A stretch of DNA of 23,692 nt from Bacteroidaceae bacterium. GTDB taxonomy: Bacteria; Bacteroidota; Bacteroidia; Bacteroidales; Bacteroidaceae. Below, piece by piece: positions 8,312-16,230 of the stretch; the stretch's first letter is position 1; every line of letters starts with the position of its first letter. The stretch covers positions 1 to 23,692 of the forward strand of contig JAFTUV010000037.1 in the NCBI GenBank assembly GCA_017466065.1, in the 5' to 3' direction. The position numbers and the translations under genes are program-made. The notes under the pieces are model-generated. The model was not told the origin of the DNA, made no database searches, and worked only from the letters and a program-made list of their open reading frames with translations.

Positions 8312-9736
8312 AGGCGAGAAGAGCCTTGCTGCCGACTCGGCACAACGACGCAGGAAAGAGCGTGAGGCATATTCGCGCATTGTCAACAACGAGCAGGCCT
8401 TTTCGTCGGCAAGAAACATTGTTTTAAGGCGACGGGCCACAGAGCGGTCATAGACAAAGCCGCTCACCTCGAAGTTATAATAGAAACTGCGAAAATCGAG
8501 ATTGGCCGACCCGACGGACGAAACAGAATCGTCGCTCACAACCATCTTGCTATGCACCATTCCCTCCTTATATAAATATATTTTCACTCCGGCAGCAAGC
8601 AGCTCGCCCAGATAGGAGTAGGTCGCATAGGTGGAGATTACACTATCGGAACGTTGCGGAATCATAAGCCTCACATCCACTCCGGCAAGAGCTGCATTCT
8701 TTATCGCAAGTTTCAAAGAGTCGTTCAACATACAATAGGGAGTCTGCATATAGAGATACTCACGCGCCGATGTTATGATTGTTATAAGAGCGGACATTAT
8801 TACGCGGTTGTCGCCCACGGGATTGGACTGTGCCACCTGTATGATTGCACCACCCTGCGACTCCACATTCGGGAAATAACGACCGCCACTCACCAGCGAC
8901 CCGTTGGCAAAATACCAATCGACCAAGAAAGATGTTTGCAGGCCGTGAACACCATTGCCACGCACACGCAGCATCACATCGCGCCAACGGCCCCACTCCA
9001 CTCCCTTTATATATCTGTCGGCAATATTGCAGCCGCCCACAAAACCCAAGCAACCATCAACAACCACCACCTTGCGATGATTGCGATAATTAACCCTGTT
9101 GCCAAATATGGGGAAATACACTTTCAAGAAAGCCTCAACCTGCCCTCCTGCAAAGCGTATCTGCTCGAAAAACTCCTTGGGCACACGCCAGCATCCTACA
9201 CTGTCGTATATGACACGCACCTCCACTCCCTCGCGTGCTTTTGCGACAAGCGCATCGCGCACCCTGCAACCAAACTCATCGTTCTCAAAAATATAGAATT
9301 GCACGTGCACGTGCTCGCGAGCCGCATTTATTGCCGCAATCAGCTCATCGGCAAACTGTTGTATATTATCGATTACTGCTACATCGTTGCCGGCCACAGG
9401 ATAGGCCGAAGCTACATTTTCGAGATACGAAATAAGAGAAGTATATACAGACGGATACTCCACAGGCTCCTGCGAGCGATAGAACAGATGGCTGCGCTGC
9501 TGTATCTGCGAAAGGGAACGGCGACCGATGTACCTGAGTTTCCTTGTATCGCGCCCGAAGAAAAAATAGAGCAACAACCCCAAAAAAGGAAGAAACAGGA
9601 GCACCATCATCCACGCAAGAGTCTTTATTGGGTTACGGTTGTTCAGGACAACCCGCACCACAATAAACACCGCCACAATAATATTCAGCCAATATATGTA
9701 GCTCCACAATCCATCTATCTGCGAAAAATCTCCCAT
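8303..9736 (-). CDS. cls: Cardiolipin synthase (phospholipase D family)
   Basis: An inner-membrane enzyme of 477 aa that would condense phosphatidylglycerol (or a related lipid) into cardiolipin. Two N-terminal transmembrane helices (about 10-32 and 40-60) are followed by FFGRDTRK, then two PLD domains. The paired HxKxxxxD motifs are intact: H220-K222-D227 in NHRKVVVVDG and H395-K397-D402 in VHSKMVVSDD, each followed by the GG/GS-x-N element (FVGGCN, SVGSAN). The ATG at 9734-9736 is chosen because a -7 box lies just upstream and would leave the nine-codon-longer start outside the transcript. It overlaps rsmD tail to tail. Confidence 0.93.
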   Translation of the reverse strand: MGDFSQIDGLWSYIYWLNIIVAVFIVVRVVLNNRNPIKTLAWMMVLLFLPFLGLLLYFFFGRDTRKLRYIGRRSLSQIQQRSHLFYRSQEPVEYPSVYTSLISYLENVASAYPVAGNDVAVIDNIQQFADELIAAINAAREHVHVQFYIFENDEFGCRVRDALVAKAREGVEVRVIYDSVGCWRVPKEFFEQIRFAGGQVEAFLKVYFPIFGNRVNYRNHRKVVVVDGCLGFVGGCNIADRYIKGVEWGRWRDVMLRVRGNGVHGLQTSFLVDWYFANGSLVSGGRYFPNVESQGGAIIQVAQSNPVGDNRVIMSALITIITSAREYLYMQTPYCMLNDSLKLAIKNAALAGVDVRLMIPQRSDSVISTYATYSYLGELLAAGVKIYLYKEGMVHSKMVVSDDSVSSVGSANLDFRSFYYNFEVSGFVYDRSVARRLKTMFLADEKACSLLTMREYASRSFLRRCAESAARLFSPLL

Positions 9737-9749
9737 AAAAACCTTTGTG

Positions 9750-9757
9750 CGAATATA
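9750..9757 (-). promoter_or_regulatory. -7 element of the cls-type gene
   Basis: Minus-strand TATATTCG fits TAnnTTCG and lies 13 bases before the preferred ATG, giving a very short leader. No clear -33 is seen; the upstream bases are the T-rich tail of the terminator of the next gene. Confidence 0.45.
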
Positions 9758-9771
9758 AAGCATAAAAAAGA

Positions 9772-9808
9772 AAAAAGCTATAAAGAACCTTGGTTTTTAT
9801 AGCTTTTT
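9772..9808 (-). terminator. Terminator of the outer-membrane beta-barrel gene
   Basis: A long stem with arms AAAAAGCTATAAA (9772-9784) and TTTATAGCTTTTT (9796-9808), extended inward by one G-T pair and AACC/GGTT around a tiny loop. On the minus strand it is followed by a T-rich run (complement of 9764-9776). It lies 26 bases past the stop codon at 9835. Confidence 0.88.
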
Positions 9809-9834
9809 AATAAGTGTAAATTTATGGGGAAGCA

Positions 9835-12753
9835 TCAGAAACGCCCGCCGCGGCCACCACTGAAGCCACCACCGAATCCTCCGGGAGGAGGCCCTTGACG
9901 CATACCGCCATATCCGCGAACAGCCTTCTCGGCATCCTTCCTGTCGCCTCCGAACTGGTCGAATTTATATATAAGGTGGAACATACAGTAGCTGTATATG
10001 GAATTATCCTCACTGTCGCTGCGCGAAATTGCCGATATTGCACGCGACACATTGCTCTGTTCGTGCAGAATGTCGTACATACGGAAAGATATTGTGAGTG
10101 CATTCTTTTTAAGGAAACTCATCGACAGTTGCGCATTCCACAACAGTTCATTGGTGTTGAACTGCGGATCGCTGTAACCACGACGGCTGCTCATCGAAAG
10201 ATTGCTCGACAGCTGCAAATTGTACCAAGGCAGGCGCAAGGTTGCACTGGGGCCGTAAGAGAAATTCCACGTATCCATATTATTTTCGGGACGCATACTA
10301 TATGTGCTATAAGAGTAGAGCACACGGCCATCGAGCGAAATATCGAAATAGTCGGAGCGGTACGAAGCACTCAAACGTTCCCCGACATCGGTTGTTTCGG
10401 CGGTGTTGCGCACACTGCCGTTCTTGTTCCCCACGCTTATGTAACCAACATTATGCCTATATCCGAGAGAGGTCGAAGAGCTGTATGTGTACTTTTTGTT
10501 CCACGGGAGTGCCGAGCTGTAAACAAATTCGCCACCGGCATTCCAATTGCCGTTTATATTATCGGGAGTGCTTATGCTACCACCCGTCTCCTCGTTATAC
10601 TCCACCTTGCGCTCAATGCTGTTGGTAGTGAGCGTGAAACGCAGGTTCACGCTTATGGTGCGCTGCTTGTCGGGGTTATTTGTGGTAAAATCGGTATATA
10701 GATTATGAGAGAACGAAGGCTTCAAGCCCGGGTTACCTTTTGTAATGTACAAGGGATTGGAGTCGTCGGTAACATCGAGCAGGTCGGTCATCGAGGGCTG
10801 TGTCGAACGACCGCGGTATCTCATATTAAGATAGGTGCTTTTCGACCAACGATAGCGGAAACGCACGTTGGGCGACACATTATGCACGGTGCGTTTCACC
10901 ACGGTGTCGAGCCCCAAGTACTTATAGTCCATTTCCGATTGTTGCGGCATCCACGACACGCCCGCGCTCAAATTCATCTTCGAGGTAACGTAGCGGAACA
11001 TCAGCTGAACATCGTGACCGGTGTTCCTGTATTCCGAGAAACGGCTCTGCCCTTCGTCGTAATATCGGTAGTAGTCCTCGGGAAGAAGAGGTTTGTTGTA
11101 ATCGCGGCTCATCTGCAAGTCGTATGCATCAAGGTCGTCAAAAACGTATGTCGAGCGGTCGCTATTCTGATAACTCTGGCTGAAATTATAGTTCAACTGC
11201 AAAAAGAGGTTCTTTATTATAGGCTCGGTGTAGCTTGCACGCAACGAATAGTTCCAATTCTTGCCGGGCGTGGTTGAATAGCGTTTCTGCGAATCATCTT
11301 CACCATTCACCGTTGCACGATAGTACTTTACATTATTTGTCGAATAGGCATCGTTCTCGCTCTTGCTATATGAAACATTTCCGCGGAAGGTTATATTACG
11401 CCCCGGCTTGCTCAGTCGCCTGTTCAGCATAAGCGTTGCATTAAGGCTGTGACTTTTAGTGAGCCCCAGACTCTCGTTCCTGTTGCTGTTGAGAGCTATT
11501 GTTTCGAGCCCCTCAATAACCTCGCCGAACATATCTTTGGGGTAGGAGACGCGGGTGAACGGGTCTTCGTCGAAGGTTGCCGACTGGCTGCGCGACCAAG
11601 AATCGTTCTCGGAGTAGGAGAACATAGGAAGGAATATGATGCTTGTCATTGTGTCGGGCTTCCACTCGATGCGGAAATTACCTCCTACGCCTACATTGTG
11701 GCCAAAAGCGGTCCTGTTGCTATTCGAGAAACGATTGCTGGTATTACCCGACATAAATGTTTCGCTCGAAGTGTAACTGCGCGAGTCGCTGTTGTTGTGA
11801 TTGAAGCGTATGTTACCGCCCGTTTCCAATTTCTCGGTATTTGTGGCAAAGTTAAAGCCTCCGTGCTTGGCATTTACAAGCCCACCGCCACGGCCACCGC
11901 CCGTCATTCCTCGGTCGTTGGTATTATTGGCCGAAAGGATTGCCGTATAGCGTTGCTCATCGGTAAAATAGTTACCCATTGCCTTGGCCGTATAACGGTC
12001 TTTGCTGCCATAACCAAGATCGACATTGGCAAAGAGGCCATCCTCAACATCCTTTTTCATTTGAAGGTCGAGCACCGTCTCCTCCTCACCATCATCAATG
12101 CCGGTGATGCGGGAAAAGTCGCTCTTCTTATCATAGAATTTTACCTTATCGACCACATCCACAGGGATATTTTTCAGTGCCATATCCTTGTCGGTACCAA
12201 AGAAATCCTTGCCTTTCATAAGAATGCGCGAAACTGTCTTGCCATTAACCTTTATGGTACCATCATCGGCAACCTCAACTCCCGGATATTTCTTTATGAG
12301 TTCTTCGAGCATAGAACCGGCCGGCACTCTGAATGCGGCTGTGTTATAAACAGTCGTGTCCTCTAAAACAGTTATTGGCGACACCTCGGCAGTAATTTCG
12401 GCTCCCTTCAACACCACCGCATCAGGTTCAAGCTGTATCTTGCCTATATCGATGCGCTTTTTAGGTTCAATCTTCACCACCTTATCGGCAGTTATATAGC
12501 CAATATATGAAACACGCAGAATATAAGAGGCTGCGGGTGCCACAATGGTAAAAGCACCGTGCATATCACTTGCAACACCGGTCTTATACACAGTGTCGGG
12601 AAGTTGCAATAATTGCAACGATGCTGTTTGCAACAACTCTCCACTATCGGCAGCAGAAACAACTCCCTCCAAAGTACCGCTCTTTGTCTCTTTCTGGGCA
12701 AAAACAGCGGTCATCATACAAAAGAGAAAAGATAATATAAGTAACGCTCTCAT
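9835..12753 (-). CDS. Outer-membrane beta-barrel protein (TonB-receptor-like)
   Basis: A 972-aa outer-membrane protein. A signal peptide MRALLILSFLFCMMTAVFAQ is followed by a carboxypeptidase-regulatory-like domain (about 25-105, with a GAFTI then YILRVSYIGY pattern), a plug-like region (about 115-225, with SMLEELIKKYPGVEV and GKTVSRILMKGKDFFG), and a large barrel rich in alternating Y, S, T and N residues up to about 940. No SusD partner gene is adjacent, so it is probably not a classic glycan-uptake pair; it resembles the 'outer membrane beta-barrel family' proteins of Bacteroidetes. The C-terminus is odd: after the barrel it ends in a Gly/Pro/Arg-rich tail. The ATG at 12751-12753 places the signal peptide at the N-terminus. 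Substrate unknown. Confidence 0.9.
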   Translation of the reverse strand: MRALLILSFLFCMMTAVFAQKETKSGTLEGVVSAADSGELLQTASLQLLQLPDTVYKTGVASDMHGAFTIVAPAASYILRVSYIGYITADKVVKIEPKKRIDIGKIQLEPDAVVLKGAEITAEVSPITVLEDTTVYNTAAFRVPAGSMLEELIKKYPGVEVADDGTIKVNGKTVSRILMKGKDFFGTDKDMALKNIPVDVVDKVKFYDKKSDFSRITGIDDGEEETVLDLQMKKDVEDGLFANVDLGYGSKDRYTAKAMGNYFTDEQRYTAILSANNTNDRGMTGGGRGGGLVNAKHGGFNFATNTEKLETGGNIRFNHNNSDSRSYTSSETFMSGNTSNRFSNSNRTAFGHNVGVGGNFRIEWKPDTMTSIIFLPMFSYSENDSWSRSQSATFDEDPFTRVSYPKDMFGEVIEGLETIALNSNRNESLGLTKSHSLNATLMLNRRLSKPGRNITFRGNVSYSKSENDAYSTNNVKYYRATVNGEDDSQKRYSTTPGKNWNYSLRASYTEPIIKNLFLQLNYNFSQSYQNSDRSTYVFDDLDAYDLQMSRDYNKPLLPEDYYRYYDEGQSRFSEYRNTGHDVQLMFRYVTSKMNLSAGVSWMPQQSEMDYKYLGLDTVVKRTVHNVSPNVRFRYRWSKSTYLNMRYRGRSTQPSMTDLLDVTDDSNPLYITKGNPGLKPSFSHNLYTDFTTNNPDKQRTISVNLRFTLTTNSIERKVEYNEETGGSISTPDNINGNWNAGGEFVYSSALPWNKKYTYSSSTSLGYRHNVGYISVGNKNGSVRNTAETTDVGERLSASYRSDYFDISLDGRVLYSYSTYSMRPENNMDTWNFSYGPSATLRLPWYNLQLSSNLSMSSRRGYSDPQFNTNELLWNAQLSMSFLKKNALTISFRMYDILHEQSNVSRAISAISRSDSEDNSIYSYCMFHLIYKFDQFGGDRKDAEKAVRGYGGMRQGPPPGGFGGGFSGGRGGRF

Positions 12754-12881
12754 AATAAATTCCACATCTGTAAATAACACTATTTTATTTGACGACAATA
12801 ATATCCAAAGGTTTAAAGTTTATTTTAAAAAATCATAAAAATAGAACTTATTGAAAATATTTTGAAAATAAATTGCAACTA

Positions 12882-12915
12882 TTTGAATAATTATTTACAT
12901 AATGCCTTATATTTG
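12882..12915 (+). promoter_or_regulatory. Promoter of the 12960-14022 gene pair
   Basis: TATATTTG (12908-12915) is a perfect TAnnTTTG -7 element. A TTTG at 12882-12885 may serve as -33, though the 22-base spacing is slightly long. The remaining 12754-12959 intergenic DNA is AT-rich with no other structure I can name. Confidence 0.55.
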
Positions 12916-12959
12916 TATGGAATTTCTCAAAGATATACAGGAAGCATAAAATAGAGAGT

Positions 12960-13337
12960 ATGCACGAACCAACAGAACTGCTGGCACTTATTACAGGGAA
13001 ATGGAACAGGGAATTTGGCTTTGAATTTATTAAAGCATTCAACGCTTACTTTAAGCAAGACTGTAATAATGACAGAGTTACTGCAACAGGCATCGGCTGT
13101 TCTTTATTTCTGTCGAGTATCACACAGGGGTTTCCAACAGACAAGTTAAACACCTTTGTGCGCAACGTTCGTGAAGATTGCCCGTTTTTAGCATTTAATT
13201 GCAATAATTATGAGCAACTTTACAATACAATGGAAAAAGGCCCGTTACTTTTAATAGACGGGAATTTGAATTATCATAAATGTAAAGTGAAGAAAGAAGA
13301 TATATTTGAAGCCTTTGACTTTGTAACCAACATTTAG
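12960..13337 (+). CDS. Hypothetical protein, 125 aa
   Basis: I do not recognise this protein. It is soluble, with no signal peptide or membrane helix. It has a helical N-terminal half (LLALITGKWNREFGFEFIKAF) and a C-terminal half with predicted strands (GPLLLIDGNLNYHKCKVKKE). A good promoter lies 45 bases upstream, and the sigma-like gene follows after 55 bases on the same strand with no terminator between, so the two are probably co-transcribed. That arrangement would fit a regulator or modulator of the sigma factor, but no anti-sigma motif (such as a ZAS-type HxxxCxxC) is present. Codon use is more AT-rich than in the neighbouring core genes. Confidence 0.72.
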   Translation: MHEPTELLALITGKWNREFGFEFIKAFNAYFKQDCNNDRVTATGIGCSLFLSSITQGFPTDKLNTFVRNVREDCPFLAFNCNNYEQLYNTMEKGPLLLIDGNLNYHKCKVKKEDIFEAFDFVTNI

Positions 13338-13392
13338 TAGAATAGCCGATTGTATCATCTTGAATATTAACACATAAATACATAATAGGAAT

Positions 13393-14022
13393 ATGGACGA
13401 TAAATACAAGAAGTTCTTACTATTCACCGACGAAGATTGGGTCGACTCACTCACCAAAACTATGGACGACGAAACTTTGAACGAATTCTTTTTTAAGATA
13501 AAGTGTGCCCCTCTGCTCAAATATATATCTTTAAATATATATAATAGCGAAAATTACTTCGACCTTCTTGGAGAGTTCTATGTAATGCTCTCGAACAACA
13601 ATTGGTATATTCTACGTCAGTTCCGCAAGAAAAACAACGCCACATTATACAGCTACCTGTCACGTTGCGCAATAAATCACTTCCTTGCGAAAAAGAGGAT
13701 GGAAAAGAAATTTCTTCCATTATACGCCGATGAGAATCCCGAGATTGCAAAGATGCTCAACAGCCTCACCAATGAAGAATATACCGAAAGGCCATCCATA
13801 ATGCTTGCATACGAGAAGCTCGAAGAGCGCGACAAAGAGTTCATACGCCTTCTTGTACTCGATGGCAAGAGTTCTTTGGAGGCCGCCGACCAATTATGGC
13901 CCTATGTAAAATCATCAAACGACTGGCGGGATATGCCTGTAACACGCGTGCAGAGCACTATCTCTATGATAAAGCACAGGGCTTTATTTCATCTGACAAC
14001 AGAAATAAAGAATTTAAAATAG
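13393..14022 (+). CDS. Sigma-70 family (ECF-like) RNA polymerase sigma factor, divergent
   Basis: A 209-aa protein with the two-domain layout of ECF sigma factors. A sigma-2-like region (about 45-105) includes DLLGEFYVMLSNNNWYILRQF, read in part, and then YSYLSRCAINHFLAKKR, which resembles the -10-binding helix. A sigma-4-like region (about 140-205) has LEERDKEFIRLLVLDGKSS and VQSTISMIKHRALFHL. The predicted helix-turn-helix of region 4 is split by an extra segment (LWPYVKSSNDWRDMPV), which is unusual for the superfamily. No transmembrane anti-sigma (FecR-like) gene follows, so it is not a standard SusCD-regulating sigma. It shares a likely transcript with the 125-aa gene upstream. The assignment rests on pattern only. 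Confidence 0.7.
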   Translation: MDDKYKKFLLFTDEDWVDSLTKTMDDETLNEFFFKIKCAPLLKYISLNIYNSENYFDLLGEFYVMLSNNNWYILRQFRKKNNATLYSYLSRCAINHFLAKKRMEKKFLPLYADENPEIAKMLNSLTNEEYTERPSIMLAYEKLEERDKEFIRLLVLDGKSSLEAADQLWPYVKSSNDWRDMPVTRVQSTISMIKHRALFHLTTEIKNLK

Positions 14023-14029
14023 AGAATAT

Positions 14030-14081
14030 TTTACAAATAACGGCAGCTTCACAAGATTGTGAAGCTGCCGTTATTTGTAAA
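14030..14081. terminator. Perfect 25-bp hairpin, probable bidirectional terminator
   Basis: Arms 14030-14054 and 14057-14081 are perfectly complementary across a two-base centre (GA). The stem core is CGGCAGCTTCACAA paired with TTGTGAAGCTGCCG. It lies between the convergent sigma-like and GNAT genes, so it can stop transcription from both sides; the AT-rich outer stem supplies the T tract in either direction. Confidence 0.85.
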
Positions 14082-14118
14082 TCTATGCAGGCATTTAACC
14101 CCAAAAACAAAGATTCCT

Positions 14119-14559
14119 CTATTCTTTAACAGGAAGCGGAAGGCGATAGACATTTGTAATCTTGGGCTGAAAACCGGCCGAACAATAAAGCGCATTGGCA
14201 GCTACACGCGAGGGCTTGGAGGTGAGCATCAGCGTGCCTCCCTTCTCTTTTGCACAATCTATGGCATACTCCACCAAACGGCGACCGTAACCGCGCCCGC
14301 GAAAAGCATCGTCGACAACAACATCTTCTATCCACAATTTGCGCCCCGTGGGAGCAAGGTAACTGCACAGAGTGAGCATTCCGGCTGTCTGCCCATCGCA
14401 ATCCAAAAGAAAAAGCTGCGACGCAGGGGACTCCACTATCGCCCGCAATTCATTCTCGCCAAATTCAATGGGCGACGAAGATAATTGGGCAAGCAATCTC
14501 TTTATAGGCTCCACATAGCAAGGAGCCGGTTCGGTGAGTTCAAATATCTGTTCGTTCAT
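14119..14559 (-). CDS. GNAT-family N-acetyltransferase
   Basis: A 146-aa protein that would transfer an acetyl group from acetyl-CoA to an unknown amine. The GNAT core is clear: strand 4 IEDVVVDDAFRGRGYGRRLV holds the acetyl-CoA pyrophosphate-binding R-G-R-G-Y-G (87-92), followed by the helix EYAIDCAKEKGG and the final strand/helix KPSRVAANALYCSAGF, with the usual A-x-x-x-Y-x-x-x-G-F ending. It is 7 bases downstream of the GHL10-type lipoprotein gene and likely in the same transcript. Substrate cannot be predicted. It ends close to the bidirectional hairpin. Confidence 0.92.
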   Translation of the reverse strand: MNEQIFELTEPAPCYVEPIKRLLAQLSSSPIEFGENELRAIVESPASQLFLLDCDGQTAGMLTLCSYLAPTGRKLWIEDVVVDDAFRGRGYGRRLVEYAIDCAKEKGGTLMLTSKPSRVAANALYCSAGFQPKITNVYRLPLPVKE

Positions 14560-14566
14560 AATGTAA

Positions 14567-16063
14567 CTATAACTTTACCTTGCATTTCACTCCCTTTGAT
14601 TCATTCTGCAAACGGTCGAGCACGGTAACTATGTATGTGGCCTTACCCTTCTGTTCGGCAGGAATCTTGTAATATGTGTGGGTGGTCATCGCAACCACAT
14701 TCTTCATATTTCCGATATTTATCTTCTCGCCTTTTGCGAAACGATAAACGATATATTTTGCAGGCTTGTTCATAATGTCGTCACACTCCTCGGGAATCCA
14801 CACAAGCACATTATCCCCATTGTCGGCAGTAATCAGTTTCACCCCTTTCACTTTCTTGGGGGCTTTTTCGTCTATGAACGGTGCGGCGGGCATAAGTGCC
14901 GGGTATCTGTGATAGTTGGCTGCCAGAATGTCGCGATAGCCGCCTACGTTGTTTGCAGCCGATGCTGCATCCCAAAGGCAGGAGCCTTGTATTGCGGGCT
15001 GCGCACGTTGCATTGTCATCTTCTGCACCAATTGATTGCGCGAGGGATTTTGTGTATCCTTGGCTTTTACCGTGCGATTGACATCCTGCCCTATGTAGAG
15101 CGGGCGGTTAGATGCATATTTTGCCCACCAAGCTACAAGAGTCTCATAATCGGCGGCCTTGTGACCAATCTCCCAATATACCTGCGGAATACAGTAATCG
15201 ACCCACCCTTCGTTTATCCAATGTAGAACATCGGCGTTAAGGTCGTCGTAACTTTGCAACCCTTTCGTTGCACTGCCCCACTCCCAGCTGCCCTCGTTGC
15301 GATATATGCCGAAGGGCGATACTCCGAATTTGAGCCACGGCTTTACACCGCGCACAGTCTTGTGCAAACGCTCTATGAGCAGGTTCACATTATTTCTGCG
15401 CCACTCTCCCTTGGAGGCGTAACCGCTGCCTTTGAACCACTTATCGTCCTTGAAGGTTTTTCCGTTCGAGGGATAGGGGTAGAAATAGTCGTCTATGTGC
15501 AGGCCGTCAACATCGTAACGGGTGATAATATCGGTTACTATTTTGCATATATGGTCGCGGTTGCTTTTCAACGATGGGTTGAAATAGAGCTGTCCTTCAT
15601 ACTCGATGAAGTTACCGGGGTTATTCACGCTCGGGTGGTTCTTTGCCGGCGAACGTGTGCCCTTGGTTCGGGCGCGGTAGGGGTTTATCCAAGCGTGAAG
15701 TTCCATATTGCGGCTGTGAGCCTGTTCCACCATAAAGGCGAGAGGGTCCCAACCGGGATTCCGGCCTTGTGTTCCCGTGAGGTAACGGCTCCACGGCTCG
15801 TAGGGCGAGGGGTAGAGTGCGTCGCCCTCGACACGCACTTGGAAAATTATGGCGTTGACATTTACTTTTTGCAAATTATCGAGCATTGTAACGAGGTATT
15901 TTTTCATCTCCGCCTCGCTCATTCCCATAAACTGCCCGTTCACGGCCTGTATCCACGCTCCGCGGAATTCTCGTTTAGGCTGCACATCCACTATTGCTTT
16001 CTTGCTCGACGAGCAGGAAGCAAGCAATATAAGTGACACTGAAAAAGCTATAAAAAATCTCAT
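14567..16063 (-). CDS. Glycosyl hydrolase-like 10 (GHL10/DUF187) lipoprotein
   Basis: A 498-aa surface or periplasmic lipoprotein. The signal peptide ends in the lipobox LLASC with Cys17 as the lipidation site. The GHL10 domain (about 30-350) begins with REFRGAWIQAVNG and shows the TIM-barrel strands of the family: NVNAIIFQVRVEGDALYPS, HAWINPYRAR, YDVDGLHIDDYFYPYP, FGVSPFGIYRN and VDYCIPQVYWE. The C-terminal part (about 385-498) looks like a fibronectin-type accessory domain, with VLVWIPEECDDIMNKPAKY and TYIVTVLDRL. Family members are thought to act on glycans; the exact bond is unknown. First gene of an operon with the acetyltransferase. Confidence 0.92.
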   Translation of the reverse strand: MRFFIAFSVSLILLASCSSSKKAIVDVQPKREFRGAWIQAVNGQFMGMSEAEMKKYLVTMLDNLQKVNVNAIIFQVRVEGDALYPSPYEPWSRYLTGTQGRNPGWDPLAFMVEQAHSRNMELHAWINPYRARTKGTRSPAKNHPSVNNPGNFIEYEGQLYFNPSLKSNRDHICKIVTDIITRYDVDGLHIDDYFYPYPSNGKTFKDDKWFKGSGYASKGEWRRNNVNLLIERLHKTVRGVKPWLKFGVSPFGIYRNEGSWEWGSATKGLQSYDDLNADVLHWINEGWVDYCIPQVYWEIGHKAADYETLVAWWAKYASNRPLYIGQDVNRTVKAKDTQNPSRNQLVQKMTMQRAQPAIQGSCLWDAASAANNVGGYRDILAANYHRYPALMPAAPFIDEKAPKKVKGVKLITADNGDNVLVWIPEECDDIMNKPAKYIVYRFAKGEKINIGNMKNVVAMTTHTYYKIPAEQKGKATYIVTVLDRLQNESKGVKCKVKL

Positions 16064-16090
16064 AAGTGTGTGTTATTCATTTTAGATGTG

Positions 16091-16098
16091 CGAAGATA
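16091..16098 (-). promoter_or_regulatory. -7 element of the GHL10-GNAT operon
   Basis: Minus-strand TATCTTCG, identical to the -7 box proposed for alaS, lies 27 bases before the ATG. A clear -33 at normal spacing is not evident. Confidence 0.5.
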
Positions 16099-16195
16099 CA
16101 ATATTTTATGGCAAAAAGGAAAACCCGACGGTTATAAATAGATATTAACACTATCTATTTTTCATTAAAGATGTGCAAGGTTGCCGTTTTTTATG

Positions 16196-16203
16196 TATTT
16201 TCG
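16196..16203 (+). promoter_or_regulatory. -7 element of uvrA
   Basis: TATTTTCG fits TAnnTTCG and sits 27 bases before the uvrA ATG, divergent from the GHL10 promoter. I see no SOS-type operator. Confidence 0.5.
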
Positions 16204-16230
16204 CGGTAGATTATCAGAAGCTGTTGATAT

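Noticed and set aside
8654..9802. 382-aa plus-strand frame across the cls-type gene
   Set aside because: Histidine/tyrosine-rich antisense translation of a gene with two intact HKD motifs; not a real gene.
11449..12366. 305-aa plus-strand frame inside the beta-barrel gene
   Set aside because: Antisense shadow of the plug and barrel region; no promoter or family signature.
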